Origin: Butyrivibrio sp. INlla16
GTDB taxonomy: Bacteria; Bacillota; Clostridia; Lachnospirales; Lachnospiraceae
Assembly: GCF_900104155.1 (NCBI RefSeq)
Contig: NZ_FMYB01000012.1
Coordinates: 36,689 to 100,688, forward strand
Direction of reading: 5' to 3'
Length of the DNA stretch: 64,000 nucleotides
The notes below the pieces were generated by a model, which was not told the origin of the DNA, did not search any database, and saw only the letters and a program-made list of their open reading frames with translations. The position numbers and the translations under genes were made by a program. This document shows positions 17,212 through 27,487 of the stretch, in pieces (the first letter of the stretch is position 1; each line of letters opens with the position of its first letter).

Positions 17212-18360
17212 TTATGCCATAAGCATACGGAACATTTCGATTACCTGCTCCTTGGTTGCCTCACGAGGATTGCCGGGATAGCAAGCATCGTTAAGAGCAT
17301 CTGTTGCAAGTGTATCGAGGTCCTCTTCCTTGATCTTATCAAGAGTCTTCGGAATACCAACATCCTCAGAGAGCTTCTTAACAGCGGCAATTGCAGCATC
17401 TCTGTACTCTTCCTGGCTCATGTTATCTACGCCCTCAACACCCATTGCTCTTGCAACCTCGCGAAGTCTCTCGCCGGTGTGCTCGCGGTTGAACTCCATG
17501 GAGATAGGAAGGAACATAGCGCAGGCAACACCATGAGGAGTATCATAGTGAGCTGAAAGTGTATGAGCCATAGCGTGGTCAATTCCAAGGCCTACGTTGG
17601 AGAAGCCCATTCCTGCGATGTACTGACCAAGTGCCATTCCCTCACGGCCTTCCTTGGTATTTTCAACAGCGCCGCGAAGATTCTTGGAGATAAGTCTGAT
17701 AGCCTCGAGATGGAACATGTCTGTCATCTCCCAGGCTGCTCTTGTTGTATAACCTTCGATTGCATGTGTAAGCGCATCCATACCTGTTGCTGCTGTAAGT
17801 CCCTTAGGCATCGAGCTCATCATCTCGGGATCAACGATAGCAACGATGGGCATATCGTGTGTATCAACACATACGAACTTTCTCTCTTTTTCAACATCCG
17901 TGATAACGTAGTTGATAGTTACCTCTGCAGCGGTTCCTGCTGTTGTGGGAATTGCAATGATCGGAACACAAGGGTTCTTTGTGGGTGCAACACCTTCAAG
18001 TGAACGAACATCAGCAAACTCAGGGTTTGTGATGATTATACCGATGGCCTTGGAGGTATCCATTGAAGATCCGCCACCAACAGCAACAATGCAGTCAGCA
18101 CCTGACTTTTTGAAGGCTTCAACGCCGTTCTTTACGTTCTCAATTGTGGGATTGGGTTTGATATCGGAATATATCTCGTAAGGAATCTTAGCTCCGTCGA
18201 GAAGATCTGTAACCTTTGATGTTACCCCGAACTTGATAAGATCGGGATCAGAAGCCACGAATGCTTTTTTGAATCCGTTGTTGTTAATCTCGTTAACTGC
18301 TTCTGCGATGGCACCTGCTCCATGATAGGATGTGCCGTTTAATGAAATTCTGTTTGCCAT
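17212..18360 (-). CDS. fucO: FucO-like iron-dependent lactaldehyde/propanediol oxidoreductase
   Basis: A 382-residue group III alcohol dehydrogenase that closely follows Escherichia coli FucO from memory, starting MANRISLNGTSYHG and sharing NPEFADVRSLEG, AIPTTAGTAAEVTINYVITD and GMDALTHAIEGY. FucO reduces L-lactaldehyde to 1,2-propanediol with NADH during fucose or rhamnose fermentation. Predicted iron ligands are Asp195, His199, His262 and His276; the nucleotide loop is GGGSSMDT at 96-103. GGGAGG precedes the ATG. No fucose or rhamnose genes are near; the upstream TetR and MATE genes on the same strand could belong to the same transcript. Confidence 0.9.
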   Translation of the reverse strand: MANRISLNGTSYHGAGAIAEAVNEINNNGFKKAFVASDPDLIKFGVTSKVTDLLDGAKIPYEIYSDIKPNPTIENVKNGVEAFKKSGADCIVAVGGGSSMDTSKAIGIIITNPEFADVRSLEGVAPTKNPCVPIIAIPTTAGTAAEVTINYVITDVEKERKFVCVDTHDMPIVAIVDPEMMSSMPKGLTAATGMDALTHAIEGYTTRAAWEMTDMFHLEAIRLISKNLRGAVENTKEGREGMALGQYIAGMGFSNVGLGIDHAMAHTLSAHYDTPHGVACAMFLPISMEFNREHTGERLREVARAMGVEGVDNMSQEEYRDAAIAAVKKLSEDVGIPKTLDKIKEEDLDTLATDALNDACYPGNPREATKEQVIEMFRMLMA

Positions 18361-18456
18361 TATAAATGCCTCCCATAAAAAATTATTATTTTGCCTGCGT
18401 TACACAGACATTACCTACCACTTAAAACCTTAGCATTTATGGGATACAAATATAAG

Positions 18457-19029
18457 TTACACTTTTGATATTTTGTTCCATGATATTCCAAGCTCGGAAA
18501 AGAGTTTTGCAATCGGAGCCGGCATGGCGTCTATCATCAGATCAGCAAGTTCTGACTCTGATTCCTTCATGCCTTTAAGCACCCACTGAACTGTCATATA
18601 AATTGAGGCCTGACAGTACATTTCCAGAAGCTTTCGTGTTTTCTTATCCGGAAGCTTCCCTGTCTTTTCCCTTATGAGTCTGCAGTAAAACTCATAAATC
18701 ATGATAAAGTCATGTTCCTTGAGGTTGTTTTGCTCATCAAAGCGAAAGGCTGCAGAAAAGAATACTCTCTCAGCCTTTATGTACTTGAATTTCTTTATAA
18801 GTCCCTCTTTCAGATTTTCCTTACTGCCCATTTCTTTAAAGGACTGCTCAAGGAGTCTGTCGAAGTACCAGTTTATGAGGTCGTACTTATCTATAAAATT
18901 GCGGTAGAACGTCTGCCTTGAAACACCACAGATATCCACAATTTGTTTTACCGTAATATTCTCAACAGAGGTTGTTTTCATGCACTCCTTAATTGCCTCT
19001 GCAAGCCTGTATTTACTGTCGTTGTTCAT
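18457..19029 (-). CDS. TetR-family transcriptional regulator
   Basis: A 190-residue regulator with a TetR-type helix-turn-helix at about residues 22-47 (ENITVKQIVDICGVSRQTFY, then RNFIDKYDLINW). The rest is an all-helical ligand-binding domain of the short DhaS/YcfQ-like kind. It lies 26 bases after the MATE gene and 96 bases before fucO, all on one strand. By position it may regulate either the efflux pump or the alcohol dehydrogenase. Confidence 0.85.
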   Translation of the reverse strand: MNNDSKYRLAEAIKECMKTTSVENITVKQIVDICGVSRQTFYRNFIDKYDLINWYFDRLLEQSFKEMGSKENLKEGLIKKFKYIKAERVFFSAAFRFDEQNNLKEHDFIMIYEFYCRLIREKTGKLPDKKTRKLLEMYCQASIYMTVQWVLKGMKESESELADLMIDAMPAPIAKLFSELGISWNKISKV

Positions 19030-19055
19030 GATAATTTGCGTTCCTTATATTTTTC

Positions 19056-20432
19056 TTATTTCCTATCAGCAATCTTTCTAAACTCTTTGTTCCTCACAAT
19101 AAAATACACACTTAAAGTTACTGTCCCTGTTATAACCCAGGAAATCGGATATACGCGGAAAAGTGCCTCAAAAGTATGATGACTCGGAATATAGGTAAAT
19201 ACATAAATCAGCCTGAAGACGCAGGTTCCAAAAATAGATATAACCGCAGGCGCCAGAGAATGGTTCATTCCTCTTAGTGCGCCACCACTGATTTCATAAG
19301 ATCCTATAAGGAAATGCAGTACGAACGCTGTCATTATTCTTTTCATGGCAAACTCTGTTACCGCCTGATCGGTTGTAAATAGCTGAATCGCCTGATATCT
19401 GAAGGTCACCAGCAAAAATACTACCGTAGCAGACACCCCGATTCCACACAGCATGCAAATCCTGAATACTTTTTTGCAGCGATCGAAATTGCAGGCGCCG
19501 TAGTTCTGACTGGTGAAAGTTACTGCAGACTGTGCAAAAGCACTCATTGCACAATACGAAATGAAATCAAAATTGGTTGCGGCAGTTGAACCTGCAATCG
19601 CATCTGCTCCAAAGCTGTTTACAGCAGACTGAATCACAACATTGGAAAGAGAAAAAACTGCGCCTTGAAGCCCCGCCGGAAGGCCTATCTTCATCATACG
19701 GATGAGGTACTTCTTTTTAATGGAAAGCTTTTTAAACTCCAATCTGAACGGTTCTTCCTCCGTCACCAGAAAGCTCAGAACAAGCCCCGCACTGAACATA
19801 TTTGAAAGCACCGTCGCCAAAGCAACTCCGATTACATGCAGATGGAACACCACAACAAAAAGAAGATTCAAAAGAATGTTTATTACTCCTGCAATCATCA
19901 TGGCATACAGAGGGCGCTTCGAATCTCCCTTACTCCTAAGGATCGCCGAGCCATAGTTGTATATCATTACTGCAGGCATTCCAAGGAAATAAATGCGAAG
20001 ATAAACGATTGCAAGAGACATAACATTCTGCGGCGCACCCATAAGTATCAGAATCGGTTTTGATATAAAAAAGCCAATAAAAACGAGTGCAATACCCGCG
20101 ATGAGAGAAACCGCAATTACCGTGTGCACAGTCTCCTTTATCTGGTCATTTCTTCCTCTTCCGATTTCCATGGCGATAAGAGCATTTGCACCAACGGACA
20201 AGCCGATAAAAAAGCTGATAAGAAGTCCGATTACCGATGAGTTGCTTCCTACCGCTGCCATCGCCTCCGAAGAAGCGAATCTTCCGACCACAGCAAGGTC
20301 AGCAGCATTAAAAAGCTGCTGTAATATACTGGAAATAGCAAGCGGAAGTGCAAAGATAACAATTTTATCCAGCAAACTCCCGCTTAGCATGTCATATTGT
20401 TTTTTAGTTTTATCAGATAATCTATTATTCAT
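19056..20432 (-). CDS. MATE-family multidrug/Na+ antiporter
   Basis: A 458-residue protein with about 12 membrane segments in two similar halves, the usual MATE size. Family stretches are FALPLAISSILQQLFNAADL near the N-terminus, VGRFASSEAMAAVGS, and GLPAGLQGAVFSLSNVVIQS at the start of the second half. It would export cationic drugs or toxic metabolites using a Na+ or H+ gradient. A TetR gene follows at once and may control it. Confidence 0.92.
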   Translation of the reverse strand: MNNRLSDKTKKQYDMLSGSLLDKIVIFALPLAISSILQQLFNAADLAVVGRFASSEAMAAVGSNSSVIGLLISFFIGLSVGANALIAMEIGRGRNDQIKETVHTVIAVSLIAGIALVFIGFFISKPILILMGAPQNVMSLAIVYLRIYFLGMPAVMIYNYGSAILRSKGDSKRPLYAMMIAGVINILLNLLFVVVFHLHVIGVALATVLSNMFSAGLVLSFLVTEEEPFRLEFKKLSIKKKYLIRMMKIGLPAGLQGAVFSLSNVVIQSAVNSFGADAIAGSTAATNFDFISYCAMSAFAQSAVTFTSQNYGACNFDRCKKVFRICMLCGIGVSATVVFLLVTFRYQAIQLFTTDQAVTEFAMKRIMTAFVLHFLIGSYEISGGALRGMNHSLAPAVISIFGTCVFRLIYVFTYIPSHHTFEALFRVYPISWVITGTVTLSVYFIVRNKEFRKIADRK

Positions 20433-20491
20433 ATATATTATTATCGCAGAATCTTATTCGGTCTGCAAAAGCAAAATCCGAACTGCGATAT

Positions 20492-21322
20492 TTAATCAAT
20501 CTCGATAATCACCACTTCCGGATGATTGAAAAACCTTGGAAGCGGTATTCTCTCCCTTGAAAGGCCTCTGCTTACAATCATTTTGGTTTTATCAGATAAA
20601 GTATGAAGCCCATCGACATATTTAGGGAAAAGGCCCTGATCCGGCGCTTCTACTCCGTACTTTGTAAAGGGAATTCTCCACTGTCCGCCGTGAGCATGTC
20701 CTGCTACAACAAGGTCAAAATTATAATCCTTATACACATCTACCTTTTCAGGTCTGTGTGACAAAAGAATCTTGTAATTATCCGATGTGGTCATGGCGCT
20801 TTCAAGCTGCTTTCTCCACTCATCCATGGACATATAGGTGGGATCATCAACTCCGCAGATGTCTATTGTATTCCCACGAACTTCAAGTTCAGTGTTGCCA
20901 CCTTCAAGCACTGTCACTCCGACAGTTTTAAGATATTCCTTCATCTCCTGTACTCTGCCGCTCCAAAACTCGTGGTTCCCGGCAACATAATAGCAGGGAT
21001 ATTCGGTAGCAAGTTTTTCAATAATCATTTTCGAATTGGAATCATCAAATCTATCATCGAAAATATCTCCTGATAAAAGTACTGCATCCACCTCTTCCTT
21101 ATCAATCATATTTTTAAGTTTTTCCTGGTCTTTTCCGTAATAACAAGAATGGAGGTCCGTGATAAGTGCAAAACGCACGTGACCGGTAATTTTGCCGCCA
21201 CTTTCAAGCTTAAAATTCTCTGTTACAGGGATTTCAAACCATGCGGTAAGCGCAAGGATAATAAATAAAAGAATGATTATTATCCATAAAAGCTTTTTGT
21301 TACTTCGTGTTTCTTTTTTCAT
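20492..21322 (-). CDS. Membrane-anchored metallophosphoesterase (YkuE type)
   Basis: This 276-residue calcineurin-like phosphoesterase has one N-terminal membrane anchor at about residues 11-28 (LWIIIILLFIILALTAWF), so the catalytic domain is outside. The dinuclear metal motifs are ITDLHS, GDIFDDR, GNHEFW, LSHRPE and GHAHGGQ in the expected order. The substrate is unknown; relatives act on nucleotides or lipid A-like phosphates. It stands between the MATE gene and hemW on the same strand, with gaps of 60-75 bases. Confidence 0.9.
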   Translation of the reverse strand: MKKETRSNKKLLWIIIILLFIILALTAWFEIPVTENFKLESGGKITGHVRFALITDLHSCYYGKDQEKLKNMIDKEEVDAVLLSGDIFDDRFDDSNSKMIIEKLATEYPCYYVAGNHEFWSGRVQEMKEYLKTVGVTVLEGGNTELEVRGNTIDICGVDDPTYMSMDEWRKQLESAMTTSDNYKILLSHRPEKVDVYKDYNFDLVVAGHAHGGQWRIPFTKYGVEAPDQGLFPKYVDGLHTLSDKTKMIVSRGLSRERIPLPRFFNHPEVVIIEID

Positions 21323-21395
21323 CTAACTATATTTTCCTTGTCTTATATATTTCTCTTTTGTCTTCCCCCATCAAAATATGCTTCATTGCATAAGC

Positions 21396-22619
21396 TCATA
21401 GCAAAAACTCCGCCATGCAGTAATTGCTGATATCAAGTCCCTTATCGATGAGTCGAATACTATCCCCTTCACGAATCATGAGCCCGTCAGATACAAGCTC
21501 ATTTATTACATCGCCGTAAACTTCGTCAATCTCACGGTCAAATCTTTTTTTGAATTCCTCCACTGAAACACCGCATATCATGCGAAGTCCAAGGAACATA
21601 AACTCCTCCATCCGGGATTTAACATCGAGTTTTTCTATATCCTCCCGTATGCTTTCCGGTCTGAAATCATCACTTACATTTTTATCTAAAGAAAGGCACT
21701 TCAGATATTTTTGAAAATCCGCGGTATTATGGAAGCGCTCGGCTCTCATGAGTGACGCTGCTCCAAGACCGAATCCGATGTAATCACCGCCCTGCCAATA
21801 ACGCTTATTGTGAAGGCACTCAAAACCTTTTGTCGCATAATTTGATATCTCATATCTGTGGTAACCATTTTCAGCGAGAATCGCCTTAGTTAGCCGATAC
21901 ATTACGCGCTCTGTTTCTTCATCGGGAAGCGGAAGATACACATTTTCGCTTGCAACATTAGTCGTATCACCACTTTTTTCAAGCTGCTCCGCCTCGTCTC
22001 CATATATCTGATAGAAAGGGGTCCCCTCCTCGATTATGAGACTATACGCAGAGATATGTTCAGGCTTTGGATCAAGTTTGCAGACAAACTCCAGATTACT
22101 TTTCCAGTCCTCGAGGCTCTGCCCCGGAAGGGCACTCATCATATCCACATTTATATTATCAAAACCTGCTGCCCGGGCATTTTTAAAGCATTCCTCAAAC
22201 TGTGACAGATTATGAATCCTTCCAAGGCGCTGTAGTTCTTCGTCCTTTGCGGACTGAAGCCCTATGCTCAGTCTGTTTATTCCCGATTCATGGTAGAGCT
22301 TAAGGGCATCAAAATCAGCTGTTCCCGGATTACATTCGATAGTTATTTCAGCATCCGCAGAGAGGTTGTACCGCGCCTTCAATATGTCCATTATTTCCGC
22401 GATAAACTGCGGTTCCACGGAAGTAGGTGTTCCGCCACCGAAGAAAACAGATACAACTTCATAATCTCCGCATTCATCCGCCGCTGATTCTATTTCTTTT
22501 TTCAGGGCATCAAAATAAAGTGCCTGCTGCTGTCTCCCCTCCGGAAAGGAGAGAAAGTCGCAGTACAGGCACTTCTGTATACAAAATGGTATGTGGATGT
22601 AGATACCAAGTGAAGTCAT
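21396..22619 (-). CDS. hemW: HemW-type radical SAM heme chaperone
   Basis: A 407-residue radical SAM enzyme of the HemN/HemW superfamily. Members of the short class, like this one, lack the HemN N-terminal arm and act as heme carriers rather than coproporphyrinogen oxidases. The cluster motif CxxxCxxC is Cys13, Cys17 and Cys20 in YIHIPFCIQKCLYCDF; FGGGTPT and ECNPGT follow, and the HemW C-terminal domain ends the protein. The ATG overlaps the lepA stop (TGATG); an upstream TTG would add a single residue. The lepA-hemW order is usual in Firmicutes. Confidence 0.93.
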   Translation of the reverse strand: MTSLGIYIHIPFCIQKCLYCDFLSFPEGRQQQALYFDALKKEIESAADECGDYEVVSVFFGGGTPTSVEPQFIAEIMDILKARYNLSADAEITIECNPGTADFDALKLYHESGINRLSIGLQSAKDEELQRLGRIHNLSQFEECFKNARAAGFDNINVDMMSALPGQSLEDWKSNLEFVCKLDPKPEHISAYSLIIEEGTPFYQIYGDEAEQLEKSGDTTNVASENVYLPLPDEETERVMYRLTKAILAENGYHRYEISNYATKGFECLHNKRYWQGGDYIGFGLGAASLMRAERFHNTADFQKYLKCLSLDKNVSDDFRPESIREDIEKLDVKSRMEEFMFLGLRMICGVSVEEFKKRFDREIDEVYGDVINELVSDGLMIREGDSIRLIDKGLDISNYCMAEFLL

Positions 22620-24436
22620 CAATTTCCCTCATCCAGTTTTAATACGCTGAGGAAGGCCTGCTGGGGTATCTCTACGCTGCCGATCTGGCGCATCTTCTTT
22701 TTACCTTCCTTTTGTTTCTCAAGGAGCTTCCTCTTACGGCTGATATCACCACCGTAGCACTTCGCAAGCACGTCCTTACGCATAGCCTTGACAGTCTCTC
22801 TGGCGATAACCTTTCCGCCGATTGCTGCCTGGATCGGAATCTCAAAGAGGTGTCTCGGGATCTCGCCCTTTAACTTCTCGCACATCTTACGGCCGCGATC
22901 GTACGCTCCGTCCTTGTGTACGATGAATGAAAGTGCATCAACCTGCTCATGATTTATCAAAATATCAAGCTTAACAAGTGTAGACTGCTCGTAGCCTTTT
23001 ATCTCATAATCAAAGGATGCATAGCCTCTTGAACGTGATTTTAAAGCATCGAAGAAGTCATAAATAATCTCATTAAGCGGAAGCTCGTACTTAAGAACCG
23101 CTCTGGTAGCCTCGATGTATTCGGTACTGATGTATCTGCCTCGTCTCTCCTGACAAAGCTGCATGATGGATCCGACATAGTCCGTAGTAACCATGATCTC
23201 ACCGTTTACAATGGGCTCCTCCATAAATTCAATCTCCGCAGGATCAGGGAGATTTGCAGGGTTTGTCAAATCAAACACTGTGCCGTCGGTCTTGTGCACC
23301 TTATAAACAACGCCCGGTGCTGTGGTTACAAGGTCGAGATTGTACTCTCTCTCAAGTCTCTCCTGAATTACCTCAAGATGTAACAGTCCAAGGAAACCTG
23401 CACGGAATCCAAAGCCCAGAGCCTGTGAAGTCTCAGGTTCATAGAAAAGCGAAGCATCGTTAAGCTGGAGCTTTTCAAGCGCATCACGAAGCTCCGGATA
23501 TCTTGCGGTATCTGCCGGGTAAAGTCCGCAGTAAACCATGGGCATTACCTTTTTATAACCGGGCAGCGCTTCCTCGCAAGGATTTAACGCATCCGTAACT
23601 GTATCACCGACACGCGCATCCTGGATATTTTTAATTGAAGCGGTAAAGTATCCTACGCTTCCTGCTGACAATTCATCGCAGGGGATAAACTGTCCGGGGC
23701 CGAAATAGCCCACTTCAACAACTTCCCATGAGGCTCCTGAAGCCATGCACTTAGCGGTCATTCCTTTTTTCAGAACACCGTCCCTTACTCTGACAAAGAC
23801 GATAACTCCGCGATATGAATCATATACCGAATCAAAAATGAGCGCCTTAAGAGGCTTATTCGCATCACCTGTAGGTGCGGGAATTCTGTGCACAACAGCC
23901 TCGAGCACATCCTCAATTCCCGTTCCCAGTTTTGCGGAAACAAGAGGTGCATCATGGGCCTCAATACCGATGACATCCTCGATTTCTTCCTTTACTTCGT
24001 CCGGTCTGGCACTGGGAAGATCTATTTTATTTATCACAGGAAAGACATCCAGGTCGTGGTCAAGGGCCAGATAAACGTTTGCAAGAGTCTGCGCCTCTAC
24101 GCCCTGAGTTGCATCGACAACCAGAATCGCACCGTCGCAGGCTGCAAGACTTCTTGAAACCTCATATCCGAAATCCACGTGGCCGGGAGTATCAATCATA
24201 TTGAAAACATACTCCTCGCCGTCCTTAGCCTTATATACCATTCGCACAGCCTGAGATTTGATGGTTATACCTCTCTCACGCTCAATGTCCATGTTATCCA
24301 GCACCTGGTTCTGCATCTCTCTACTGGTGAGAACACCCGTGGTCTCAATCATACGATCGGCAAGTGTTGACTTACCGTGATCAATATGAGCCACTATGCA
24401 AAAATTCCTGATTTTACTCTGATCAAATTCTGACAT
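22619..24436 (-). CDS. lepA: Elongation factor 4 (LepA)
   Basis: A 605-residue translational GTPase, full length for the family. G motifs are [17 protein letters not shown] and NKIDLPSA, followed by the EF-G-like domains and the LepA-specific C-terminus ([20 protein letters not shown]). LepA acts on stalled or immature ribosomes. It is translationally coupled to hemW and lies 74 bases downstream of a CobW-family gene on the same strand. Confidence 0.97.
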   Translation of the reverse strand: MSEFDQSKIRNFCIVAHIDHGKSTLADRMIETTGVLTSREMQNQVLDNMDIERERGITIKSQAVRMVYKAKDGEEYVFNMIDTPGHVDFGYEVSRSLAACDGAILVVDATQGVEAQTLANVYLALDHDLDVFPVINKIDLPSARPDEVKEEIEDVIGIEAHDAPLVSAKLGTGIEDVLEAVVHRIPAPTGDANKPLKALIFDSVYDSYRGVIVFVRVRDGVLKKGMTAKCMASGASWEVVEVGYFGPGQFIPCDELSAGSVGYFTASIKNIQDARVGDTVTDALNPCEEALPGYKKVMPMVYCGLYPADTARYPELRDALEKLQLNDASLFYEPETSQALGFGFRAGFLGLLHLEVIQERLEREYNLDLVTTAPGVVYKVHKTDGTVFDLTNPANLPDPAEIEFMEEPIVNGEIMVTTDYVGSIMQLCQERRGRYISTEYIEATRAVLKYELPLNEIIYDFFDALKSRSRGYASFDYEIKGYEQSTLVKLDILINHEQVDALSFIVHKDGAYDRGRKMCEKLKGEIPRHLFEIPIQAAIGGKVIARETVKAMRKDVLAKCYGGDISRKRKLLEKQKEGKKKMRQIGSVEIPQQAFLSVLKLDEGN

Positions 24437-24510
24437 TTAAAAATCCATTCCTTACTAATTTGTTTCAATGATGCCTATACATCCTGAAACATGATACCAT
24501 AACATGCAGC

Positions 24511-25485
24511 TCACTTCAAAGTCCTTCTAGAGCTGCCGATCAGCCTGTCTTTTAGCTTCTTTTCATCCAGATTTTTCCCAATGAAAACGCACTGGCAGTT
24601 ATCATCCGGAGAGTCTGTCACAGCATACATACTGTCCGCCAGGTCAAATCGCAGTATTTCACTGCCTACCCAGAGCGTACCCTTAGCCCTGCTCACAAGT
24701 CCGAATTCACCTCTAAGGCAGTCCTCCAGGAGCTGAACGAGCTGTGTGGGATTATGTACTCCTGCCTTCTGTATGCTTACTTGTGAGAATACTTCCGAAC
24801 TGCCGCTTTCAGTTTCATCTGAGACTGTCATCGCTTTAGTACCGTCACCATTGTCATGCGTTAATCCTACAGCCCCATCGCCTGTCAGTTCTGTCTGAAA
24901 AAGGCTGTCCCACCATTTATCATCCATCTTCGAGTAATGCTCACTGATAATTTCTGCCTTGGAATTTATTTGCCTGATTTCTTCCGTAACCTTCTTTATT
25001 TCATCCGTATCCGCATTTTCACATTTTGAAAAAACCACTCTGCCCGCATTTGCAATCTGATCTGTATAAAGCTCCGGCCACTCCTTCATGTTCTGCCTGA
25101 AGGAAAGAGGTGAAATCACCACCGTCGGCTGAAGCAGGAATATCACTTTGTTCAGAACCGGCTTCAGGTTCTCAATAATGCTGCTAAGCTTTCCTACACC
25201 TGTAGGCTCTATTATCAAGTACTCGGGATCAAGGGATGAAAAGATCGCAAGCACCGAATTGACGAAGCTGTCCTTCATGGTGCAGCACACGCATCCCTCC
25301 ATAAACTCCAATACCTTTATATCTGATTCTTTTGATGATGCATTCTGAAGTTCGAGTGAATCCAGGTTATTCGCACCATATTCATTTTCCATTATGACAG
25401 GGCGCTTATCCGTCCTTTTAATCAGTTCCTTTATAAACGTGGTTTTACCTGCTCCGAGAAAGCCGGATATAAGTAAAATCTGCAT
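24511..25485 (-). CDS. CobW/COG0523 G3E-family GTPase, CxCC type
   Basis: A 324-residue P-loop GTPase with Walker A GFLGAGKT at residues 8-15, the metal-binding CxCC motif (Cys65, Cys67, Cys68 in GCVCC) and IEPTGVGKLSSI. A CobW C-terminal domain closes the protein (ending in FIGKNLDEKKL). Family members deliver Zn, Co or other metals to target enzymes. The specific metal is not readable. It is one of three such proteins in the window and lies downstream of a zinc-type alcohol dehydrogenase gene, separated by a terminator. Confidence 0.9.
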   Translation of the reverse strand: MQILLISGFLGAGKTTFIKELIKRTDKRPVIMENEYGANNLDSLELQNASSKESDIKVLEFMEGCVCCTMKDSFVNSVLAIFSSLDPEYLIIEPTGVGKLSSIIENLKPVLNKVIFLLQPTVVISPLSFRQNMKEWPELYTDQIANAGRVVFSKCENADTDEIKKVTEEIRQINSKAEIISEHYSKMDDKWWDSLFQTELTGDGAVGLTHDNGDGTKAMTVSDETESGSSEVFSQVSIQKAGVHNPTQLVQLLEDCLRGEFGLVSRAKGTLWVGSEILRFDLADSMYAVTDSPDDNCQCVFIGKNLDEKKLKDRLIGSSRRTLK

Positions 25486-25518
25486 ATCTTTAATGCTCCT
25501 AACAATTCAAAGTCTACT

Positions 25519-25546
25519 TAAAAACAGGGCGGTCAGATGACCGCCC
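25519..25546 (-). terminator. Intrinsic terminator of the secondary alcohol dehydrogenase gene
   Basis: Nine-base arms GGGCGGTCA/TGACCGCCC with a two-base loop; the minus-strand transcript continues into TGTTTTTAAG. It lies 15 bases beyond the stop codon. Confidence 0.85.
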
Positions 25547-25560
25547 CGGAAAATCCTTTA

Positions 25561-26628
25561 TTATGGCTGATTATCAAGAATTACAACAGGTTTAATAAGT
25601 TCAGCGGGCTTATCCTTCATAAGCTGTAATGCCTCCGGAATATGCTCCCAGCCGTGGAATACATGTGTTGAAAGCTTGCTTACATCAAGTTTTCCTGAAG
25701 AAACAAGAGCTCCGAGTTTTTCCATACGAAGTCTTCCACCGGGCATAAGTCCTCCTGCAAGCTGCTTGTGACCCATACCTACGCCCCACTCTACTCTGGG
25801 GATTGTGATATAGTCGCCGCTTCCAAGATAGTTGACATTACCGATCTTTCCGCCGGGCTTAAGTGACTTAACAGCTGATTCAAAGGTCTGAACACCACCG
25901 CCTGCTACAACGACTCTGTCAACACCCTGTCCGTCTGTCATTGCAAGAACCTGATCTTCGATTGTGCCGTTCTTGTAGCTGATGAATTCATCAGCGCCAT
26001 AAGCCTTAGCAACTTCAACGCACTTCGGACGTGTTCCTACTGCGATAATTCTTGATGCGCCGCGCATGTGTGCACCGGCAACACTCATAAGACCAACCGG
26101 TCCGATACCGATAACAAGAACAGTATCACCAAACTGGATATCTGCCAGCTCAACGCCGTGGAATCCTGTGGGAACCATGTCTGAAAGCATGCAGGCATCC
26201 TCAAGTGACATACCCTCGGGCATGTGTGCAAGGTTACCGTCCGCATCATTTACATGGAAGAATTCGGAATCAAGACCATCCTTGAAATTAGAGAACTTCC
26301 ATCCTGCCAGCATTCCGCCGGAGTGCATGGAATAGCCTGCCTGTGCCTCAAGTGAATTCCAGTCAGGTGTGATAGCAGGTACCAGAACCTTGTCACCGGG
26401 TTTGAAATCCTTAACCATACTACCAACTTCAACGACCTCAGCGCATCCCTCGTGGCCGAGAATCATGTTGTGGCGATCACCTACCGCACCTTCCCAGACT
26501 GTGTGAACGTCTGAAGTACAGATAGCGATAGCGAGCGGACGACAGATAGCATCCATGGGTCCGCAAGCAGGGCGTTCCTTCTCGATCCAGCCCACTTCGC
26601 CGATTTTGAGCATTGCAAAACCTTTCAT
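25561..26628 (-). CDS. Zinc-dependent secondary alcohol dehydrogenase, probably NADP-linked
   Basis: A 355-residue medium-chain dehydrogenase very similar, from memory, to the NADP-dependent secondary alcohol dehydrogenase of Thermoanaerobacter brockii (MKGFAML..GEVGWIEKE, TPDWNSLEAQAGY, HSGGMLAGWKFSN). Catalytic zinc ligands are Cys37, His59 and Asp150. The Rossmann loop GIGPVG and residues Gly198, Thr199, Arg200 and Tyr218 match the positions that select NADP in that enzyme (Ser199 becomes Thr). It would interconvert ketones and secondary alcohols, disposing of reducing power in fermentation. AAAGGAGGAGAAGG precedes the ATG. It is a single-gene unit ended by its own terminator. Confidence 0.92.
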   Translation of the reverse strand: MKGFAMLKIGEVGWIEKERPACGPMDAICRPLAIAICTSDVHTVWEGAVGDRHNMILGHEGCAEVVEVGSMVKDFKPGDKVLVPAITPDWNSLEAQAGYSMHSGGMLAGWKFSNFKDGLDSEFFHVNDADGNLAHMPEGMSLEDACMLSDMVPTGFHGVELADIQFGDTVLVIGIGPVGLMSVAGAHMRGASRIIAVGTRPKCVEVAKAYGADEFISYKNGTIEDQVLAMTDGQGVDRVVVAGGGVQTFESAVKSLKPGGKIGNVNYLGSGDYITIPRVEWGVGMGHKQLAGGLMPGGRLRMEKLGALVSSGKLDVSKLSTHVFHGWEHIPEALQLMKDKPAELIKPVVILDNQP

Positions 26629-26699
26629 TATACCTTCTCCTCCTTTATGAGTTTTTTGTTTCCCCCGAAACAGTTAGTGACTTAACTATTATAACAAAT

Positions 26700-27476
26700 C
26701 TATCGTTTCTTCGAAACCTTTTCCGCAATTAAATCAATCACTCCGGAATCAAGCGTCATCACATTTGATGTAAAAATCATTTTCACAAGAAGGACAAGGA
26801 ACACAAATACAAGTATCGGTATAACGCAGGCCGTTACGATCATAACTGCCAGGGATTCCAATAAACCACTTAAGAATTTTGTCACCCTGTCCACCGTATC
26901 GCTTGTAAGTGTTGTAAGCTCATCCAAAATTCCGCCCTCGGAATCCGACTCAATATCAAGCTCATTATACTCTTCAACTGTCTCATTAACCCTTGAAACC
27001 TGTGTCTGATACACCATGTCGGAGAGTTTTACACTGGCGGGAACAATCATATAAATTATGAGCCCGATGAGGGCTATTTTGCCTGCAACAGCTATCCAGC
27101 TCTTTTTTCCGAATATAACCACTCCGCATAAAACGAGGCAGGCTAGTGGGATAAATACTGAAAACGCGATATATCCCGAGATGCTTATAAGAAATTTTTC
27201 CAGATAGAGGGCACTAAGAATAAGCAGAAAATACTTTGCAAGTTCCGCAAGCTGTTCCGCTATCGGTGTGCACATATCCCCGGGAAGCAGAGAAAGAGTC
27301 GCCGCTGTCGCAGCTGCTCCGCCCGAAAGAGTGAGAACCGTGTTTATCTTCTCCTCCGTCTGTTCCATCGTATGCGTATGATTTTCAGGTTTCACCGCCC
27401 AGGGTGCAACATTTGTAAAAGAGATAACTGCCACAAGTATAAGAACAACAATCCATGTAAATTTCTTTAATGTCAT
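26700..27476 (-). CDS. Uncharacterised membrane protein paired with DUF4230 protein
   Basis: I do not recognise this 258-residue protein. It has an N-terminal hydrophobic segment (about residues 8-27), a soluble stretch of about 55 residues, two or three further membrane helices (about 80-160), an acidic loop (NELDIESDSEGG), and a last helix near 210-235. It lies 11 bases downstream of the DUF4230 gene and is surely co-transcribed. The pairing suggests a joint envelope function. Confidence 0.8.
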   Translation of the reverse strand: MTLKKFTWIVVLILVAVISFTNVAPWAVKPENHTHTMEQTEEKINTVLTLSGGAAATAATLSLLPGDMCTPIAEQLAELAKYFLLILSALYLEKFLISISGYIAFSVFIPLACLVLCGVVIFGKKSWIAVAGKIALIGLIIYMIVPASVKLSDMVYQTQVSRVNETVEEYNELDIESDSEGGILDELTTLTSDTVDRVTKFLSGLLESLAVMIVTACVIPILVFVFLVLLVKMIFTSNVMTLDSGVIDLIAEKVSKKR

Positions 27477-27487
27477 AGCCGCGCTCC

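Noticed and set aside
18361..18456. TetR operator between tetR and fucO
   Set aside because: Partial repeats of TGTGTAAC are visible, but no convincing palindrome.
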